Shown here: in pieces, positions 53,372-61,794 of the stretch
How the letters are laid out: each line of letters begins with the position of its first letter
Position numbering within the stretch: position 1 is the stretch's first letter
Notes under the pieces: model-generated
Told to the model about the DNA's origin: nothing
Databases searched by the model: none
Seen by the model: only the letters and a program-made list of their open reading frames with translations
NCBI RefSeq assembly: GCF_000938255.1
Contig: NZ_JYMR01000052.1
Location: 310,001-374,000 of the forward strand
Length of the DNA: 64,000 bases
Direction of reading: 5' to 3'
From: Bradyrhizobium sp. LTSP849
Lineage (GTDB): Bacteria; Pseudomonadota; Alphaproteobacteria; Rhizobiales; Xanthobacteraceae
Translations under genes and position numbers: made by a program

Positions 53372-55693
53372 CTAAACCGGATCGAACGCGCGGATCGGCG
53401 GCAAATTGCCGGTGAACTTCTCCACCTCCACCGTCGTGAGCTGGCCGGTGCAGCCTTGCGCAAAGGACGAGGTGCCGATGTCGCGGGTGAGCACGTTCGG
53501 ATTGCCGTGAACGCAGAGCGGCGCCTCGTCCTCGGGATCCATCGGGTCGTACCAGGCGCCGGTCGGCAGCTGCACCACGCCGGGCGCGATGCCGTCGGTG
53601 ACGTTCACCGCGGCGAGACAAGCGCCGCGTTCGTTGAACAGGCGGATGATGTCGCCATCCTTGATACCGCGGACATCAGCGTCGCGCGGATTCATCCGTG
53701 CGACCTCGCGGCCGCGATGTTTTGCGGCGAGCGAATGCCCGCCGAAGTCGAGCTGGCTGTGCAGGCGCGTCACCGGCTGGTTGGCGACGAGGAAGCACGG
53801 CGCGTTGCTCTTCGGCATATCGGACTTGTCGAGCCAGACCGGATGGCCCGGACAATCCGCATCGCCATGCCCTGCGATCTTCGCCGAAAAGATCTCGATG
53901 CGTCCGCTCGGCGTCGGCAGGGGATGAGCGACCGGATCCTCGCGGAAGCTGCGCAGCCTGCCGCCATCGTCGGGCTGTTGCGGCACGACCAGGCTGCCGC
54001 GCTGCCAGAATTCGTCAAAGCTCGGAGCCTCGAGGCCGCGCTTGGCGAGCGAGGCCCGGGTCGGCTCGTAGAGATGTTCGAGCCATTCCCTTGATGTGCG
54101 CCCTTCGGTGAAGGGTTCGCGGGCGCCGAGACGATCGGCAAGATCGGCAAAGATATCGTAGTCGTCGCGCGCAAGACCAAACGGCTCGGCGATGCGGTGC
54201 ATCGCGACCATCAGCGGATCATTGGTGGAATAGCCGATGTCCTCGCGCTCGAGCGTCATGGTCGAGGGCAGCACGATATCGGCGTGCCGCGCCGTCGCGG
54301 TCCAGGCGAGCTCGTGCACGACCAGCGTGTCGACCTTCGCGAATGCCTTGCGCAGGCGGTTGATGTCCTGATGGTGATGGAAGGGATTGCCGCCGGCCCA
54401 GTAGACCATGCGAATGTCCGGATAGGTGCGCGTCTCGCCATTGTAGCGATAGGTGGTGCCGGGATTGAGCAGCATGTCGGCGATGCGCGCCACCGGAATG
54501 AAATCCCGGACAGCATTGCGGCCCTGCCCCAGCGTCGGCCCCGGCACGTCGTTGACGCGGCGGCCGTAATAGCCGATCGCGCCGAGCGAATAGCCGTAGC
54601 CGCCGCCCGCAAGACCGATCTGGCCGAGCGCCGCCGCCAGCACCATGCCCATCCACACCGGCTGCTCGCCATGCTCGGCGCGCTGGAGCGAATGCGAGAC
54701 GGTGATCAGCGCGCGCTTGCCGGCAAGGCGACGCGCGAGCTTGCGGATCGTCTCCGCATCGATGCCGCAGATCGCGGCGGCCCATGCGGCATCCTTGGCC
54801 TGGCCGTCGCTCTCGCCGGTGAGGTAGCGCAGGAACACCGGCCAGCCCTCGGTGTAGCGATCGAGGAAGGCCTGATCGTGCAGGTTCTCGTTCACGAGCG
54901 TATGGACGATGCCGAGCATCAGCGCGGTGTCGGTGCCGGGCGTGCAACTCATCCATTCGGCGCCGGCCTCGACGGGCAGATCTTCGCGCAGCGGGCTCAT
55001 CAGGATGAACTCGCAGCCGCGCTTGCGCGCCGCTTCCATGGCACCGCGCTCGACATGCTTGCTGATCGAGCCGCCGGCCACCATCGAGTTCTTCAGCGCC
55101 ATGCCGCCGAATGCGAGCACGATGTCGGTCTCGGTCGCGATCTGCTCCCAGGTGACGTTGCGCTTGGTGATGTCTTCATAGCCCGCAAGGATCTGCGGCA
55201 GCAGCACCGAGGACGCGCCCGAGGAATAGGAATTGACCGAGCGCACATAGCCGCCCAGCGCGATGTTGAGGAAGCGGTGAACCTGGCTCTGCGCGTGATG
55301 CAGGCGGCCCGCGCTCGACCAGCCATAGGAACCGCCGAAGACGGCGCCGGGGCCGCGCGTGTCGCGGATGCGCGCCAGCTCATCGCCGAGCAGGTCGAGC
55401 GCCTTCTCCCAGCTGACCGAGACGAATTCGTCGCGGCCGCGCCGATCGTCGGGACCGGGTCCGCGTTCGAGCCAGCCGCGGCGAATCGCCGGCTGCGCGA
55501 TGCGTGCCTGGTGGCGCAAGGCGCCCGGAAAATTGTCGATGATGCCGTTCGGATCGGGATCGCCGGCATAGGCCCGGACCTCGAGCCCGGCGGCGCTGTT
55601 ACGGGCCGAGAACACGCCCCAATGCGAGGTGTGCGGCTTGAAACCGTCCGACAAATCGAGGCCGGGGTCGGGGAAGCCAATCGTATCATCCAT
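53372..55693 (-). CDS. BisC/DMSO-reductase-type molybdoenzyme
   Basis: The 773-aa protein (start MDDTIGFPDPG, ATG 55693) is a bis-MGD molybdenum oxidoreductase of the DMSO-reductase family without a [4Fe-4S] motif. SSYGWSSAGRLHHAQSQ provides the Ser ligand typical of DMSO/TMAO/biotin-sulfoxide reductases. Other marks are GYGYSLGAIGYYG and the C-terminal MGD-binding FLVANQPVTRLHSQLDFGGHS. No Tat or Sec signal is visible, so it is probably cytoplasmic, as for BisC. Substrate (S- or N-oxide) is unknown. Confidence 0.9.
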   Translation of the reverse strand: MDDTIGFPDPGLDLSDGFKPHTSHWGVFSARNSAAGLEVRAYAGDPDPNGIIDNFPGALRHQARIAQPAIRRGWLERGPGPDDRRGRDEFVSVSWEKALDLLGDELARIRDTRGPGAVFGGSYGWSSAGRLHHAQSQVHRFLNIALGGYVRSVNSYSSGASSVLLPQILAGYEDITKRNVTWEQIATETDIVLAFGGMALKNSMVAGGSISKHVERGAMEAARKRGCEFILMSPLREDLPVEAGAEWMSCTPGTDTALMLGIVHTLVNENLHDQAFLDRYTEGWPVFLRYLTGESDGQAKDAAWAAAICGIDAETIRKLARRLAGKRALITVSHSLQRAEHGEQPVWMGMVLAAALGQIGLAGGGYGYSLGAIGYYGRRVNDVPGPTLGQGRNAVRDFIPVARIADMLLNPGTTYRYNGETRTYPDIRMVYWAGGNPFHHHQDINRLRKAFAKVDTLVVHELAWTATARHADIVLPSTMTLEREDIGYSTNDPLMVAMHRIAEPFGLARDDYDIFADLADRLGAREPFTEGRTSREWLEHLYEPTRASLAKRGLEAPSFDEFWQRGSLVVPQQPDDGGRLRSFREDPVAHPLPTPSGRIEIFSAKIAGHGDADCPGHPVWLDKSDMPKSNAPCFLVANQPVTRLHSQLDFGGHSLAAKHRGREVARMNPRDADVRGIKDGDIIRLFNERGACLAAVNVTDGIAPGVVQLPTGAWYDPMDPEDEAPLCVHGNPNVLTRDIGTSSFAQGCTGQLTTVEVEKFTGNLPPIRAFDPV

Positions 55694-55990
55694 CGCGTGG
55701 TCCTCATCGCGGAGCGCCGCGCAGGCGGCTCCGAGGGACACTATAATGAGGCGGCCCGGTTGAGGGCAACGGCCTAACCATGGCCGCGGCTCGGAGCATA
55801 GCGGCCTCGCGGAGATCGCAGCCCTTTAGGGCAAGCAGCTTCAACATTGTTATTGCGGCCTTTCATCGCAAGCGCACCATTTCACGCCAACTGCCTCATC
55901 TTTGACTCCACGCGGCCCGACGACCCGCGTTAGAGTGCATGTCAGTTGCGGCCGGCGACGACTTTTCTTTGCGAAGGTGGAGCTCATCTG

Positions 55991-57778
55991 ATGAACGAAA
56001 ACGACATCCGCAACGCCATCGCGGAGGTGAAGCAAGGCACGCTGTCGCGCCGCTCGTTCATCCAGACACTGGCTGCGGTCGGGATCGCGGCGCCAGTCGC
56101 GAGCCAGATCCTGATCTGGAACGACGTGGCGATGGCGGACTCCACGCTTGCCTACAAGCCGACCAAGGCCGGCGGCGGCGGCCCGCTCAAGATGCTGCTC
56201 TGGCAGGCGCCCACTTTGCTCAATCCGCATTTTGCGCTCGGCACCAAGGACCAGGTCGCCTCGCGCATCTTCTTCGAGCCGCTCGCCGGCTGGGACAAGG
56301 AAGGCAACCTCATCCCCTGCCTCGCCGCCGAGGTCCCGACCAAGGCGAACGGCGGCCTCGCGGCGGACGGCATGAGCGTCACCTGGAAGCTGAAGCAGGG
56401 CGTGACATGGCATGACGGCAAGCCCTTCACCGCCGACGACGTCGTCTTTACCTGGACATACGCCGCGGATATCGCGACCGCGGCGTACACCACGGGGTCC
56501 TACCAGAATATCAAGGTCGAGAAGATCGACGACCACAACGTCAAGGTGATCTTCAAGGACCCGACGCCGTTCTGGGCCGACCCCTTCGTCGGCTCGGTCG
56601 GCCAGATCCTGCCAAAGCATCATTTCGGCGACTATGTCGGCGCCAAGTCGCGCGACGCACCGGGCAATTTGAAGCCGGTCGGCACCGGTCCCTACAAGTT
56701 CGTCGAGTTCAAGCCGGGTGACCTCGTCAGAGCCGAACGCAATCCCGACTATCACGTCAGGAACCAGCCGCATTTCGACACGCTCGAAATCAAGGGGGGC
56801 GGCGACGCGGTCTCCGCCGCCCGCGCCGTGCTCCAGACCGCCGAATACGACTACGCCTGGAACCTGCTGGTGGAGGACGAGGTCCTCAAGCGCATGGAAG
56901 CCAGCGGCAAAGGCAAGGTGGAGTTCACGACCTCCGGCGGCCTCGAGTTCATCATCCTCAACACGACGGACCCATGGACCGAGGTCGACGGCGAGCGTTC
57001 CAGCGCCAAGACCAAACACCCGACGCTGTCCGATCCGGCCGTTCGCCAGGCGATCAACCTGCTGATCGATCGCGAGGCGATCCAGAAATACATCTACGGC
57101 CGCGGCGGCATCGCTACCGCAAGCTTCGTCAACCAGCCCTCGCAGTTCAGGTCGAGCAAGCTGACCTACGAGTTCAACGTCGAGAAGGCGAACAAGATCC
57201 TCGACGATGCCGGCTGGAAGATGGGCGCGGACGGCGTCCGCGAGAAGGACGGCAAGAGGCTCAAATATGTCTTCCAGACCTCGATCAACGCGCCACGCCA
57301 GAAAACGCAGGCCATCATCAAGCAAGCCTGCCAGAAGGCCGGCATCGACATCGAGATCAAAGCGGTCACCGCCTCGGTGTTCTTCTCGTCGGACGCCGGC
57401 AACCCCGACACCTACTCGAAATTCTATTGCGACATGGAGATGTACAACGCGACGCAGCCGCAGCCCGATCCGGAGCGATTCCTCAACCAGTGCGTCTCCT
57501 GGGAGATATCGAGCAAGGACAACAAATGGCTCGGCCGCAACGTCTCGCGCTGGTCTGATCCCGAGGCCGACAAGGCCTACAAGGCCGCGCAGAAGGAGCT
57601 CGATCCGGTCAAACGCGCCGCACTGCTGATCAGGGTCAACGAGATCTTCTGCGAGGCCAACGTGCTCGTGCCGCTCCTCTCGCGCAACATCGTCGGCGGT
57701 GCCGTCAATAGCCTGATGGCGGATATCTCGGGGTGGGACGTGACGACATGGAATCTGGGGAGCTGGTATCGGAGCTGA
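55991..57778 (+). CDS. Oligopeptide-type ABC substrate-binding protein (Tat)
   Basis: The 595-aa protein (ATG 55991, GGAGCTC upstream) has a Tat signal (SRRSFIQTLAAVGIAAP) and the family-5 solute-binding fold: LNPHFALGTKDQVASRIFFEPLAGWDKEGN, TWHDGKPFTADDVVFTW, GTGPYKFVEFKPGD. This class binds peptides or other small molecules. No permease or ATPase genes are adjacent, so it is an orphan. A 31-bp palindrome lies about 30 bp past the stop. Confidence 0.93.
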   Translation: MNENDIRNAIAEVKQGTLSRRSFIQTLAAVGIAAPVASQILIWNDVAMADSTLAYKPTKAGGGGPLKMLLWQAPTLLNPHFALGTKDQVASRIFFEPLAGWDKEGNLIPCLAAEVPTKANGGLAADGMSVTWKLKQGVTWHDGKPFTADDVVFTWTYAADIATAAYTTGSYQNIKVEKIDDHNVKVIFKDPTPFWADPFVGSVGQILPKHHFGDYVGAKSRDAPGNLKPVGTGPYKFVEFKPGDLVRAERNPDYHVRNQPHFDTLEIKGGGDAVSAARAVLQTAEYDYAWNLLVEDEVLKRMEASGKGKVEFTTSGGLEFIILNTTDPWTEVDGERSSAKTKHPTLSDPAVRQAINLLIDREAIQKYIYGRGGIATASFVNQPSQFRSSKLTYEFNVEKANKILDDAGWKMGADGVREKDGKRLKYVFQTSINAPRQKTQAIIKQACQKAGIDIEIKAVTASVFFSSDAGNPDTYSKFYCDMEMYNATQPQPDPERFLNQCVSWEISSKDNKWLGRNVSRWSDPEADKAYKAAQKELDPVKRAALLIRVNEIFCEANVLVPLLSRNIVGGAVNSLMADISGWDVTTWNLGSWYRS

Positions 57779-57808
57779 GGGTGGAGAGAGGATCGCTGCG
57801 AACGCTTT

Positions 57809-57888
57809 CGTCATTGCGAGCGAAGCGAAGCAATCCAGAATCCCTCCGCGGGAAGCCTCTGGATTGCTTCGCTTCGCTCGCAATGACG
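57809..57888. repeat. Perfect 31-bp palindromic repeat element
   Basis: Two perfect 31-nt arms (57809-57839 and 57858-57888, starting CGTCATTGCGAGCGAAGCGA) flank an 18-nt loop. A decayed version with only 8-bp arms (CGTCATTG/CAATGACG) lies at 58537-58564. This is the type of dispersed palindrome common in Bradyrhizobium and relatives. It may also act as a bidirectional terminator for the genes on either side. Confidence 0.85.
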
Positions 57889-57926
57889 GAGCAAGGAGCA
57901 TCGTCAGCATCCTCCAACTCTCGCCG

Positions 57927-58361
57927 CTATATCTTGCGCTGCCTGATTGACTTCAGCCAATCCGACAAGCGTGGATGCCCTCTGAATCTGTCCTCCAGGC
58001 TCGCCAATTCCTGCTGGAAGAGTGGCAGCGAGAGCAGCCTTTCAATATCGGGCTCCCTGATCTTCCAGATCGGCGATGGAAAGAAGCCGTGAACCCTGAG
58101 TTCATAGAGCTCGCAGATCGAGTGGATGATTTCATGCACGGCCCGCCGCTCTTCCGCAGTGATCTCGGTGCTGCCAGGCGCCCCGCGTTCGAGGAACGCG
58201 GTGACCGGGAGGCGACGCCGCAAGTCGGAGATCCGGTCGGAATATCTCAGGAAGATATCGGCACCCAGACGCCGGTTGTTGGTGTGCAGCGCCGTGTAGA
58301 TCGCGATACTGCCAACGATGACGGTCCCAAGCGTCATGAATTTGAGAATATGATCGAGCAC
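57927..58361 (-). CDS. Small single-pass membrane protein, unknown
   Basis: The 144-aa product starts at the GTG at 58361 (VLDHILKFMTLGTVIVGS), chosen because AAGGAG lies 8 nt upstream. One N-terminal membrane helix (about 8-27) is followed by a cytoplasmic helical part (RLGADIFLRYSDRISDLRRRL, EIIHSICELYELRVHGFFPSPIWKI). No family recognised with certainty. The longer upstream frame lacks a ribosome-binding site. Confidence 0.6.
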   Translation of the reverse strand: MLDHILKFMTLGTVIVGSIAIYTALHTNNRRLGADIFLRYSDRISDLRRRLPVTAFLERGAPGSTEITAEERRAVHEIIHSICELYELRVHGFFPSPIWKIREPDIERLLSLPLFQQELASLEDRFRGHPRLSDWLKSIRQRKI

Positions 58362-58604
58362 TCGCAGGTCTCCTTGCACGGCGCGTCGGAATGACCACGG
58401 GAAACTAGCTCGATCTGCCGTGAAGTCGAGTGTTGAGGTAGCGCATAGGGTGGGCCGAGCACTCTCCCGGCTCCTCATCCTGAGGGGCGCGGAACGCGCG
58501 TCTCGAAGGTGAAGGCCCGGCTCCTGGCCTCAACATCGTCATTGCGCCTATGCTCACAATGACGGAGCGAGATGCATCATCGCCGTTCTCTCATTTGCAC
58601 TTAT

Positions 58605-59282
58605 AGACACGCCTTCGCGTTCTCGCGGCGCATTTCGCCCGAGCTTTGCTTCGACACTCCACCCACTTGAGCCAAGAGGGCGCAGGGAAGGCCGGGTGCC
58701 GGCTGGCACCCGCGGTCTGCTGCGCGAAAGGTAGCGCAGAAGAGACCGCACAGCAGCATACAGGTGTAGCCAATCACTCGGCCTTCCCTGCGCGATGGTT
58801 GGACGGCTTATGCCGTGCTCTCCCGGGAGCCGAGTTCGTTCTGGCCTCCCTCACTCCAGCGAAATTCACCGGCACCGCGCCGGTTGACGCGACTGCCGCA
58901 TCCGCAAGAGCTTGGCCGTAGCAACGACGGCCAGGACCACACGGTCTTGCCGTACGCACGGCTCGCCATTTCGCCGCAGTTTTCCCAGCCCTGTCGACGG
59001 AGCCGGAAACTTACAGACGAGACGAACCTGACAGCGCCGCTCATCCAGCACGAAGTTTTGGGCTCACGGAGAGCAATCCGCCCTGCCCGCACTTCTCGCG
59101 CCCGACGCTGCCGCGTCCACCGCAAGCCCGGCTCGCGAAAATGACGACACAAGATCGCCTCTCAAGGATGAGCCAGGATGGCCGAGAGATACGCCGTTTC
59201 CGAATTTCGGTAAAGTGGAATATTTTTATGAGGAAGGATTGACGGGGCGGCGAAACAGGCCAGGATTTTGCCCGACGGGCGA
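58605..59282. repeat. Long dispersed non-coding repeat, copy B
   Basis: This is a second copy, in the same orientation, of the repeat at 17992-18656. It keeps the 15-bp outer arms (58680-58694 and 58779-58793), the GGTGCC/GGCACC stem and the third stem (CTGCTGCGC 58717-58725 with GCACAGCAG 58748-58756). Against copy A, position 2 of the third stem changes from C:G to T:A on both sides, a compensatory change, and position 7 becomes C/A (G/T on the other strand). The region 58362-59429 holds no gene. Confidence 0.8.
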
Positions 59283-59352
59283 GCAGCCGGCTGCGCTTCC
59301 GGTGGCTTGGCAGCTGGGCCAAGCAAGGGACTTAAGCCACGAGGACGACGTT

Positions 59353-59403
59353 CTGAAAAGGAAGGCATGCTGAAAAGCAAGGCACGCTGAAAAGGACGAC
59401 ATG
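59353..59403. repeat. 3 x 17-bp tandem repeat
   Basis: Three consecutive 17-bp units beginning CTGAAAAGG, CTGAAAAGC and CTGAAAAGG (59353-59369, 59370-59386, 59387-59403) differ at two to four positions. They lie just downstream of the 59-aa gene. No coding function is apparent. Confidence 0.8.
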
Positions 59404-59429
59404 CCTGGACCGTCGCCGCAATTCACGGC

Positions 59430-59609
59430 TCATCCGATAAGCCATCGCCCTTTGTGGATATCGAACTTCACCGAGCCTTCGTCGCGCATTTTCAACAGGA
59501 GGGACTGGCAAGCCTCCTCGTTCGCAACATTGGCGCGTTTCATGACTTCGTAGACTTTGAGCGGCTTCTCGCGAAGCGCATTCAGGATATTTTCTCGATC
59601 ATTCAGCAC
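59430..59609 (-). CDS. 59-aa winged-helix-like small protein
   Basis: From a GTG at 59607-59609, with a strong AGGAGGAG 7 nt upstream, 59 codons read to TGA at 59430-59432. The product starts MLNDRENILNALREKPLKVY and continues EVMKRANVANEEACQ and FDIHKGRWLIG, the pattern of a very small winged helix-turn-helix. It lies 33 bp downstream of the 68-aa gene and is probably co-transcribed. Function unknown. The frame on the opposite strand in this place is a shadow. Confidence 0.7.
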   Translation of the reverse strand: MLNDRENILNALREKPLKVYEVMKRANVANEEACQSLLLKMRDEGSVKFDIHKGRWLIG

Positions 59610-59642
59610 GACGAAACTCCTCCTACCAACAAGCGCGCAAGA

Positions 59643-59849
59643 TCACTGAAAGTACGATAGCTGATCTTCCGTTACGACCCGCTCGACATTCTCCGACTTG
59701 CTCTTGATACGGTAGCGAAGACGTCCATCTGCCTCGATCGGCATACATTGAACGATGGTGTAAATCATGGCTGGATCAAGTGCTGCACGTCCTTGTGGAC
59801 CTTGGGGCTGGTGGCGAACGTCGTCATTCAGCTTATAGGCATATGCCAT
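59643..59849 (-). CDS. 68-aa hypothetical protein
   Basis: The 68-aa product starts MAYAYKLNDDVRHQPQGPQG (ATG at 59847-59849) and ends VERVVTEDQLSYFQ. Its basic middle (RYRIKSKSENVERVV) suggests a nucleic-acid or protein contact, but no family is recognised. It appears to form a two-gene unit with the 59-aa gene. A longer frame, up to 60461, overlaps the small gene on the other strand and is not supported. Confidence 0.55.
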   Translation of the reverse strand: MAYAYKLNDDVRHQPQGPQGRAALDPAMIYTIVQCMPIEADGRLRYRIKSKSENVERVVTEDQLSYFQ

Positions 59850-60173
59850 GTGCTTACCTCTGAAGTCATCTCCCATTCCTCTAGCGCAGAGCATGCTGTG
59901 ACGCAATGTAACCATTGCCCTCCGGCTCAGGCTCCTGGAAGCAGAAACAGCGCTGCGCGGTCCGACCGTGTCCGGCGATGTCCTCAGGTTTCGGGCGGGT
60001 CTATCGCCCTTTGCAGTCTCCCCACCAGAAGCGTTCATGTGGCAGTTTCGCCGGTGCGCTGGGACCGTTGGGCCGGACGCCCCGCACTTTTGAGGTCGCC
60101 GCCTGCGCGACAAACGTCTATTGTTCCCGGGAATCATGGTTTCTGGACCAATCGCAGGCGCAAGGATCGAGCA

Positions 60174-60359
60174 ATGACCAAACGGAAGCGCTCCGCCGAG
60201 CAGCAGGTCGCGGATGAAGCGGACCGAAAGGCGCAAAATCCAATCGGGGCGCGGCAAACGATCGCGGACAGCCACGCCGATCCGGAGTTCCAGGAAAACC
60301 ATAAGCGTCTCAGGGCGGAGCGCCTGGCGCGAGATGCCGGGCCCACAGGCAAGAATTGA
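60174..60359 (+). CDS. 61-aa charged small protein, tandem paralogue 1
   Basis: The 61-aa product (MTKRKRSAEQQVADEAD...) has AAGGATCGAG before the ATG. It is highly charged, with a C-terminal block FQENHKRLRAERLARDAG that repeats in the next gene as FAQNRERLKAERLAREAA. Probably helical. Unknown function. Confidence 0.6.
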   Translation: MTKRKRSAEQQVADEADRKAQNPIGARQTIADSHADPEFQENHKRLRAERLARDAGPTGKN

Positions 60360-60393
60360 CCCGACTTTCGAGAAGCATTTGGATCGAGAAAAG

Positions 60394-60636
60394 ATGACAA
60401 AAGAAGTTAGTGAATACCAACCGCCGCAGCCGATCAGCAAAGCGGAGCGTGAAGCACGCAAGGCCTTCCGCCAGGTCGATGCGGAGAAGGCAATGTCCGA
60501 GCACGCGGTCGCCGAGAAGGCCTTCGCTCAGAATCGAGAGCGGCTGAAGGCAGAGCGGCTGGCGCGGGAAGCCGCAGCGGGCCCGGTGCCAAAAAAGCAA
60601 CCCAAGACCAAGAAATCCAAGACGAAGAGCGAGTGA
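60394..60636 (+). CDS. 80-aa charged small protein, tandem paralogue 2
   Basis: The 80-aa product (MTKEVSEYQPPQPISKAERE) has GAGAAAAG before the ATG. It shares the (K/R)LxAERLAR block with the preceding gene and ends in a Lys-rich tail (KKQPKTKKSKTKSE). It seems intact, with 34 bp between the two genes. The two genes look like a duplicated pair. Function unknown. Confidence 0.6.
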   Translation: MTKEVSEYQPPQPISKAEREARKAFRQVDAEKAMSEHAVAEKAFAQNRERLKAERLAREAAAGPVPKKQPKTKKSKTKSE

Positions 60637-60777
60637 ACCCGCACGGGCAGCTGCACGACTTGAGATTGCAGGCGGCTCTAAAGCGCCGGCGACTTGGGAC
60701 CGCATACTTTGATGTAGACAACGACGAAGCCTGATGGGTTTCGCAAGAGTTCTACCTATCCTTGTACTTCTCAAACG

Positions 60778-61728
60778 TCACTGGAAGGTCGGCGCTTCGG
60801 CGTGCCACCGCACCAGGGCGTCCATATCAACCAGCGCTATTCTATCCGACAGCTCGGCCGATTCTATAGCCTCCTCAGTAAACGCGGCTGTGGTGACGAT
60901 GTAGCCCCGGAAAGCACCCTGCTCTTCGATGACGCCCTTGAATTGCTGAATGGTGGGCCGTCCGACCTTATTGTCAGTCGAATTCCGCTTGCATTGTATG
61001 ACCATCAAACCATCAGGATGAACGGCAAAGCCGTCGGCACCGAAGTCGTTCGATTTTCGCGTCGCCCATGCCTCAAAGCCTGCGGCTTCGAAGAAGCTCA
61101 TGGTGTGGCGCTCGAACTGGAAAGGATCCATACCGAGCAGATGTTTCCGAAGGGCCAACTCTTCGACCGGCACGGCGAACCGAGTTGGGTCCATCGGCTG
61201 CTCCTTCATCGCAGCCTTCAGTCGCGCACTGGTGCGGCGCAACCGTTCGTCTTGGATTATGACCTCTATGATCTCCGCAATATGAGGCCGTACCTCAGGG
61301 TTTGTAATGACAGCTTCGATTATCGATGTGATGCCCGCGGCGCCGAGAAAAATCAGCAACAGCACCGGCACCCCGAGCGCACCGCCGAATGCTGCGATGC
61401 CGGCGGCATGTCCGCCGACCAACGGAATAGCAGCCAATGTCGCGGGCAGAGCGATCTTCATCGACAACGGAAGGTCAGATTTCCGGTAATTTGAAACCGC
61501 TTCAGAAACACTCTTCGCAATCGCTACGATAGCCGTTCGTGAGTTGATCAGCGAATTCAGCTCCTTGAATTTTTCGACAGGACGCAGATCACTGGCAACG
61601 ATAGCGCGCGACTCGTTGAGCCATTGTATGGCGAGCACCCGATCTTCAGCCCGCGTCGTATGCTTGATAGCCGAAGCAAAACGGCCAACCAGCCACCTTC
61701 TGATGCCCTCTGTAATTGCATCGAACAT
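60778..61728 (-). CDS. Membrane-anchored Mrr-like nuclease
   Basis: The 316-aa protein has a charged N-terminus (1-90), a hydrophobic Gly/Ala-rich segment with one or two helices (about 91-140), a helical linker, and a C-terminal Mrr-like PD-(D/E)xK nuclease domain (about 200-315). The catalytic set is visible: NDFGADGFA (Asp228 and Asp232) and IQCKRN (Gln245, Lys247). Mrr nucleases cut modified or foreign DNA. Membrane location is predicted from sequence. A defence role is inference. Confidence 0.8.
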   Translation of the reverse strand: MFDAITEGIRRWLVGRFASAIKHTTRAEDRVLAIQWLNESRAIVASDLRPVEKFKELNSLINSRTAIVAIAKSVSEAVSNYRKSDLPLSMKIALPATLAAIPLVGGHAAGIAAFGGALGVPVLLLIFLGAAGITSIIEAVITNPEVRPHIAEIIEVIIQDERLRRTSARLKAAMKEQPMDPTRFAVPVEELALRKHLLGMDPFQFERHTMSFFEAAGFEAWATRKSNDFGADGFAVHPDGLMVIQCKRNSTDNKVGRPTIQQFKGVIEEQGAFRGYIVTTAAFTEEAIESAELSDRIALVDMDALVRWHAEAPTFQ

Positions 61729-61746
61729 GATTGCTTTCTAAAATTG

Positions 61747-61760
61747 TATAGATTTCTATA
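61747..61760. promoter_or_regulatory. A/T-rich palindrome between the nuclease and secreted-protein genes
   Basis: TATAGA-TT-TCTATA (14 bp, perfect arms) lies in the 66-bp divergent gap. It could be a shared operator or simply the overlap of two -10 regions. Confidence 0.35.
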
Positions 61761-61794
61761 GTGTCTGCGAACGATTTAGCCAAGGAAATTTGAG

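Noticed and set aside
55850..57910. Open frame of 686 codons antisense to the peptide-binding protein
   Set aside because: Shadow frame of a gene with a Tat signal and family motifs.
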